Source: Symbiodinium natans (taxonomy: Eukaryota; Sar; Dinophyceae; Suessiales; Symbiodiniaceae). Taken from it: DNA of 10,556 nt. The notes under the pieces are model-generated. The model did no database searches. It saw only the letters and a list, made by a program, of their open reading frames with translations, and had not been told where the DNA came from. Below, piece by piece: positions 6,732 through 10,556 of the stretch. The stretch covers positions 1 through 10,556 of the forward strand of contig CAJNDS010001698.1 in NCBI GenBank assembly GCA_905221605.1, written 5' to 3'. A program made the translations under genes and the position numbers. Positions within the stretch are counted from its first letter, which is position 1. Every line of letters begins with the position of its first letter.

Positions 6732-7938
6732 TGGCTCTTTGGAGGAAAACTTGAACCCACAATCTGCGGGACCAGGGCTTGCGATTTGACTCTTTGGAAG
6801 AAAACTTGAACCCAAGTTTTTCGGGACCAGGGCTTGCGATCTGGCTCTTTGGAGGAAAAATTGAACCCACCATCATATGGACCAGGGCTTGCGATTTGGC
6901 TTTTTGAAGCCAAAATCTTAGGGACCAGGGCTTGCGATGTGACTCTTTGGAGGAAAACTTGAACCGAACATTTTGGGGACCAGGGCTTGCGAACTGGCTC
7001 TTTGGGGGAAAACTTGAACCAAAAATTTGGGGACCAGGGCTTGCGATTTGACTGATTGGAGCAAAGAATGACCCCGCAATCTCAGGGACCAGGGCTTGCG
7101 ATTTGGCTCTTTGGAGGAAAACTACTTGGAACCCACAATCTTAGGGACCAGGGCTTGCGATTTGGCTTTTTGGAGCAAAACTGGAACCCAAAATCTTAGG
7201 GGCCGGGGCTTGTGATTTGGCTCTTTGGAGGAAAACTTGAACCCCAAATCTTAGGGACCAAGGCTTCCGGTTTGCCCGCAATCTTAGGGACCAGATTTGG
7301 GTCTTTGGAGGAAAACTTGAACCCAAAATCTTAGGGACCAGAGCTTGCGATTTGGCTCTTTGGAGAAAGCTTGAACCCAGCATCTGCGGGACCAAGGCTT
7401 GCGATTTGGCTCTTTGGAGGAAGACTTGAACCCAAAATCTTAGGGACCAGGGCTTGTGATTTGGCTCTTTGGAAGAAAAATTGAACCCAAAATCTTAGGG
7501 ACCAGGGCTTGTGATTTGTCTCTTTGGAAGAAAAATTGAACCCAAAATTTTGGGGACCAGGGCTTGCGATTTGGCTGTTTGGAGCAAAACATGACCCCAC
7601 AATCTTAGGGACCAGGGCTTGCGCTTTGACTCTTTGGAGGAAAACTTGAACCCAAAATCTTAAGCACCAGGGCTTGCGATCTGACTTTTTGGAGGAAAAC
7701 TTGAAGCCAAAGTTTCAGGGACCAGGGCTTGTCATTTGGCCTTTTGGAGCAAGACTTGAAGCCAAAGTTTTAGGGAGCAGGGCTTGCGATTTGGCGATTT
7801 TGGAGCAAAGCTTGAAGCCAAAGTTTTAGGGAGCAGGGCTTGCGATTTGGCTCTTTGATGTTCTTTGGAGCAAAACTTGAACTCAAAATCTTAGGGACCT
7901 GGGCTTGCGATTTGACTGTTTGGAGCAAAGAAATGACC
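6732..7938 (+). repeat. 55-bp minisatellite, plus-oriented array (copy 2)
   Basis: About twenty-two units of the family seen at 4291-5184. The extra units lie in 6832-6877 and 6915-7180 and include variants absent from copy 1, such as CCACCATCATATGGACC (6867-6883) and AACCGAACATTTTGGGG. The shortened unit and the 10-bp insertion near 7857 are shared with copy 1 and so predate the duplication. Confidence 0.93.
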
Positions 7939-8525
7939 CCACGAAACCTTGAAAGAAAAGGTGCTCTTTGTTCACTCTCACCTTTCGTTCGTTTCATTTC
8001 TGAACGCTTTAATTTAAGTATGAATATCTAATGTAATATGTAAAGAGGGGTGTCCAAGTTTTTTTTGAGTGTTTCGGGTGTCCTTTTCCTTTTTTGTAGC
8101 GAAATATTAAATACACACCCGCACCGGAGATCTTGTTTTTGGAACCTTGAAAGAAAAGTGCTTCTTTGTCCTCTCTCACTTTCGTTCGTTTCATTCGGTA
8201 TAAAGTAAACAATTTAGCATGTAGAAAAGGGTTGTCCAAGTTTTTTAGAGTGTTTCGGGTGTCCTTTTCTTCCTTTTCTGTAGCCACCCACCTTAACAGG
8301 ACACCCACACCAGAGACTCCGATTTTGGAAACTTGAAGGAAAGGCGCTCCCCTTTTTCCACCGTTGCCTTCCTGTCGTTCCTTGCGCAAGAGGCAATAAA
8401 AGAAAGAAATGATGTTACATGTATCCAAAATTAGGGTGTCCTGTTTTTCTTTTCTGTAACAAGACCTACTTTTCACGGACACCCACACCGGAGACCTCCA
8501 TTTTTTGAACCCTTTGAAAGAAAGC
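7939..8525 (+). repeat. three ~185-200 bp tandem repeats (copy 2)
   Basis: Same three units as 5185-5775, with single-base changes and homopolymer length changes (for example AAGTTTTTTTTGAG against AAGTTGTTTTTGAG). The GGGTGTCC / GGACACCC stems are retained. Here a - strand frame of 159 codons (8009-8488) spans all three units, while the other copy is frame-shifted at several A/T runs. That inconsistency is why I do not call a gene. Confidence 0.88.
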
Positions 8526-8539
8526 GGGCCGAAGACTTA

Positions 8540-8706
8540 AGATTTTCTGTGCTCCCAAAAGACAAATCGCAAGCACCGTCTTCCTAAGACTTTGGAGAAG
8601 GGGATGCTCCCAAAACACGCCCCCCCAAGATTTTGGCAAAATGTGCTCCCAAAAAGACAAGTCGCAGGCGCAGCCCTCCAAAAAAATTGGACAAGTTTAT
8701 GCTCCC
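8540..8706 (-). repeat. diverged 55-bp-family relatives, minus orientation (copy 2)
   Basis: Counterpart of 5785-5950 with the same GCTCCCAAAAGACAAATCGC motif. Differences are in C- and A-runs and an AATTGG replacement in the A-run near 8685-8691. Confidence 0.65.
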
Positions 8707-8782
8707 AATCAGTTTTTCTTGTTAAAGATGAGTTTACATGTCTTCCTACCTTGTTCCTTTCTTCTTCCGGTTCGCTCGCTCG

Positions 8783-8813
8783 TTCTCTATCTCTCTCTCT
8801 CTCTCTCTCTCTC
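8783..8813 (+). repeat. interrupted CT microsatellite (copy 2)
   Basis: CT-rich dinucleotide run with one A interruption, corresponding to the perfect (TC)16 at 6029-6060. It is followed by two GCTC repeats where copy 1 has one. Confidence 0.9.
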
Positions 8814-9070
8814 GCTCGCTCTCTCCATCTTTTTGCTTTTATGGGCGGCATGTCTTGTAGAATTGGAAGACGAGGAGGAGGGTGAACTACAAAGCAGAGA
8901 TTTGCTGAAGCAGAGAGGGAGTGAGACACGGCGAGGCATAGAGAGAGAAGCATAGACCGTGGGAGAGAAAGGGTCTCTTGACTCTTAGCTTCCCCTTTCT
9001 CAAGTCCATATAATTTTCTTTCTTGTGGAAAAGAAAGAGGAAAAGAGAAGAGAGAAGAGGAATTTACAAG
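8814..9070. other. purine/pyrimidine-rich tail (copy 2)
   Basis: Corresponds to 6061-6308. Segment 8894-9003 (GA-rich, ending CTTCCCCTTTCTCAAG) has a diverged direct repeat about 346 bp downstream at 9240-9355, inside the foldback element. Short open frames on both strands here translate CT/GA tracts into S/L and R/E repeats. No gene is supported. Confidence 0.65.
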
Positions 9071-9240
9071 TTCTTCCTACCTTGTTCTTGTCCCTCCTTC
9101 TTCTCTCCCCCCTGACCCTGTCTCTTTTTCTCTCTATCTCCTCATTTTTCTGTTAAAGTGGTACGGGAAGGCGGAATGAGATGAAGGCAGCGTCCTCCCC
9201 TGGAGGCACCTGCCCACAAAAAAAGGAGCATCAGCTTCCA

Positions 9241-9572
9241 AGAGATTTGCAGAAGGAGAGAGGGAATGAGACAACGCAGGGCATGGAGAGAAGCGTAGAC
9301 CGTGGGGGAGAGAGAGCGAGAGGGCCTCTTGGCTTTCCCCTTATCTCGTTCTCTGTTTAGACAAGAAAAAAAGGGAGTTTGCACCTTCTTCTCGCTCCTC
9401 ACTCGTCTCTCTTCTCCACACCCCTCTCGCGCTCCTTTTTTTCCCCCTTTTTCAGCGGGCTTGAGGACAAGGGGTTTCCCCACGACCGCCCCACGCTGCA
9501 CTCACTCTCTCTCTCTCTCTCTCTCTCTCTCGCTCTGTTTTTTCTTTCTTTTCTGAGAAGAACAGGAAGGGG
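9241..9572. other. foldback interior
   Basis: The first ~115 bp resemble 8894-9003 and 6134-6243 (AGAGATTTGC, GAGAGGGAATGAGAC, AGCGTAGACCGTGGG, CTTTCCCCTTATCTC). CT-rich sequence then runs to a (CT)n microsatellite at 9505-9531 and a TTTTTTCTTTCTTTTC stretch. Open frames exist on both strands but are rich in S/L/F or R/E/K. I see no recognisable protein. Confidence 0.6.
9505..9531 (+). repeat. CT microsatellite
   Basis: Near-perfect CT dinucleotide tract in the foldback interior. It is the third CT tract in the window, and like those at 6029 and 8783 it lies close to a GA-rich module of the same family. Confidence 0.92.
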
Positions 9573-9734
9573 TGGAAGCTGATGCTGGGTGCCTCCAGGG
9601 GGGGGACGTTGCCTTCCTCTCATTCGTACCACTTTAAAAAGAATGAGGAGATATAGAGAAGGAGTGACAGGGTCAGGGGGAGAGAAGCGGGAGGGACAAG
9701 AACAAGGTTAGAAGAGGCCATGATAGTACGACTT

Positions 9735-9762
9735 ACGTGACAGCAGCGTGCCCTCGTGGGAA
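9735..9762 (+). repeat. 28-bp direct repeat, left copy
   Basis: ACGTGACAGC at 9735-9744 followed by CCCTCGTGGGAA at 9751-9762. It matches 9940-9967 at 24 of 28 positions. The two copies bracket about 177 bp containing the 55-bp units at 9763-9893. Confidence 0.75.
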
Positions 9763-9893
9763 CGTCAAGTTTTCCTCCAAAGAGCCAAATCAAGCCCTGG
9801 TCCCTAGGATATTGGGTTCAAGTTTTCTTCCAAAGAGCCAAATCGCAAGCCCTGGTCCCTAAGATTTTTGGGTTCAAGTTTTCTTCCAATCTA
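9763..9893 (-). repeat. 55-bp minisatellite fragment, minus orientation
   Basis: Slightly more than two units in the orientation TTCAAGTTTTCTTCCAAAGA, then GCCAAATCGCAAGCCCTGG, TCCCTAAGAT. The fragment starts abruptly after GGGAACG and stops abruptly at TTCCAATCTAAGAAC. It is separated from the main arrays by the foldback element. Confidence 0.9.
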
Positions 9894-9939
9894 AGAACAT
9901 GTCTGGCGACCCCGAAAAGACATAGACCCCCAGTTTCCC

Positions 9940-9967
9940 ACGTGACAGCCTCGTACCCTCGTCGGAA
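9940..9967 (+). repeat. 28-bp direct repeat, right copy
   Basis: ACGTGACAGC at 9940-9949 and CCCTCGTCGGAA at 9956-9967, the partner of 9735-9762. With four mismatches it is either an old duplication or part of a dispersed repeat. Confidence 0.75.
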
Positions 9968-9968
9968 T

Positions 9969-9990
9969 GGGTTTGGTAATACCAAAACCC
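9969..9990. other. short hairpin
   Basis: GGGTTTGGTA pairs with TACCAAAACCC around a minimal loop, with one extra A bulged on the right side. It lies 23 bp upstream of the TATA-like box. It has no T-run after it, so it is not a bacterial-type terminator. Confidence 0.6.
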
Positions 9991-10012
9991 GAGTGCCAGC
10001 TTCCATAAACCC

Positions 10013-10020
10013 TATAAAAG
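10013..10020 (+). promoter_or_regulatory. TATA-box-like motif
   Basis: TATAAAAG in a CC-rich context (CCCTATAAAAGCCACC) matches the eukaryotic TATA-box consensus well. Directly downstream is a 22-base C-run and then a minisatellite, with no open frame that looks like a gene start. A chance match is quite possible in a window with so much A/T; it stands out mainly because 9895-10020 is one of the few non-repetitive stretches. Confidence 0.25.
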
Positions 10021-10023
10021 CCA

Positions 10024-10045
10024 CCCCCCCCCCCCCCCCCCCCCC
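10024..10045 (+). repeat. poly-C run (22)
   Basis: Twenty-two uninterrupted C residues mark the left edge of the terminal minisatellite. The open frames across it (P tract on +, G tract on -) are artefacts of the homopolymer. Confidence 0.9.
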
Positions 10046-10556
10046 ACTGCTTTTAAGCTGTGCAAGCATCATATGAATCTGTTTTGAAACCCATCATGCG
10101 ATCATTGTCACTGTGTTTGCAAATGGGGGGGGAAACCCCCCCCCCCCCTTTGGCCGCGCAAGCTTGCCGCATGCGAACATAGTGTTTGCAAATGGGGGGG
10201 GGGGAGGTTGCACCCCACCCCAACCCCCCGCTTTTTTTTAGGCGCGCAAGCTTGCTTCAAAGCATGTGAACCTTTTTGAAACTCATTGTGTTGGCAAAGG
10301 GGGAGGGGCTGCGGCCCCCCCACCCCCCCCTTCCCCCGGCTGCGTTTAAGCCGCGCCTTCAAGGCATACAAGTTCTGCCCCCCCCCCCCCCCCACAAACG
10401 CCCGCTTTTCTGAAGCCGTTTCAAAGCATATGATTCTTTTTGAAACCCATCATGCGATCACTGTCATTGCATTTGCAAATGGGGGAGGGCCCAACCCCCC
10501 CCTTTTTTAAGCCACGCAAGCTTGCTTCAAAGCATATGAATCTGTTTTGAAACCCA
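10046..10556 (+). repeat. minisatellite with G-run/C-run blocks
   Basis: About six irregular units begin near 10049, 10153, 10241, 10345, 10400 and 10509. A full unit has GCGCAAGCTTGCTTCAAAGC, ATATGAATCTGTTTTGAAAC, CCATCATGCGATCA, TTTGCAAATGGGGG, then a C-run and T-run. Some units are shortened: 10153 lacks the GAAACCC part and 10345 is cut by a C-run. TTTGCAAATGGGGG recurs at three positions and CATTTGCAAATG (10470-10481) is a perfect palindrome. GTTTCAAA (10418-10425) pairs with TTTGAAAC (10439-10446). The array runs past the window end. No coding function is apparent. Confidence 0.85.

Larger units (their letters stand above)
6420..9175 (+). repeat. tandem segmental duplication, copy 2 (2756 bp)
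   Basis: The second copy of 3980-6419 lies immediately downstream in the same orientation. It begins within one unit of the ~90-bp minisatellite and continues through the same series of repeats. It is 316 bp longer; 312 bp of this is two blocks of 55-bp units at 6832-6877 (46 bp) and 6915-7180 (266 bp). Beyond 9175 the sequence continues into the rest of the foldback left arm, which copy 1 lacks. Copy 2 therefore keeps the original right flank and copy 1 keeps the original left flank. Confidence 0.93.
9071..9716. mobile_element. foldback-type element with long inverted arms
   Basis: The left arm 9071-9240 and the right arm 9573-9716 are reverse complements over nearly their whole length. Matching landmarks are ACCTTGTTCTTGTCCCTCC with GGAGGGACAAGAACAAGGT-like sequence, CTGACCCTGTC, AAGTGGTAC, CCTGGAGGCACC and GCATCAGCTTCCA. 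The arms differ by small indels; for example the left arm has an extra A-run segment near 9211-9228 and CGGGAAGGCGG near 9163-9173. The ~332-bp interior holds a GA-rich module, a CT microsatellite and no transposase. No clear target-site duplication is visible. It may be a nonautonomous foldback element or a local inverted duplication. Confidence 0.75.

Noticed and set aside
8009-8488. 159-codon minus-strand open frame over the ~190-bp repeats
   Set aside because: The ~98% identical copy at 5275-5813 is frame-shifted into two overlapping frames by A/T-run length changes, so the frame is not maintained. Composition is K/R/G-rich and repeat-derived.
10108-10510. Glycine- or proline-rich proteins across the terminal minisatellite
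   Set aside because: Open frames exist only because G/C-runs and short AT segments lack stops. Units differ in length by non-multiples of three, so no repeat protein would be conserved.

Overview
This window contains no gene that I can support. It is a dense patchwork of satellite, minisatellite, microsatellite and foldback DNA. The tandem repeats of 9, 55, about 90, about 185 and about 360 bp, long CT/GA and CAT/CTT tracts, homopolymer runs of 10-29 bases and a recent multi-kilobase tandem duplication point to eukaryotic nuclear DNA. An alga or other plant-like lineage is a guess, resting only on a MITE-like inverted repeat at the left edge. A repeat-bloated green-algal organelle genome is a less likely alternative, because palindromes with GC-rich loops do occur there. 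No rRNA, tRNA, CRISPR or transposase is visible.

Layout. 1-126: a C-run and a 101-bp element with perfect 19-bp inverted ends. 153-2470: six full units and one partial unit of a ~360-398-bp satellite built of nested palindromes, with AT-rich 9-mer arrays alternating with G/C blocks. 2470-2770: a CAT/CTT polypyrimidine tract. 2800-3515: a GC-rich hairpin cluster, short unique sequence, then a TGG-tract minisatellite bounded by two copies of a GC element. 3516-4080: an 87-92-bp minisatellite with a GGATCC site in each intact unit.

3980-9175: a direct tandem duplication (copy 1 3980-6419, copy 2 6420-9175). Each copy carries the last ~90-bp unit, a 55-bp minisatellite that switches orientation, three ~185-200-bp repeats, diverged 55-bp relatives in the opposite orientation, a CT microsatellite and a purine/pyrimidine-rich tail. 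Copy 2 is longer mainly by two blocks (46 and 266 bp) of the 55-bp array that copy 1 lacks.

9071-9716: a foldback element with ~145-170-bp inverted arms; the end of duplication copy 1 lies inside its left arm. 9735-10020: 55-bp units between two 28-bp direct repeats, then a short unique stretch with a hairpin and a TATA-like box. 10024-10556: a C-run followed by a minisatellite with G-run/C-run blocks that continues past the window.

All open reading frames seen are translations of these repeats: H/P/G/W tracts, K/M/E tracts, and 29-residue or shifting-frame repeats. None looks like a conserved protein. The notable content is therefore structural: repeats nested at several scales, one palindrome loop that appears flipped relative to its neighbours, orientation switches in the 55-bp family, and a datable tandem duplication with a clean junction.
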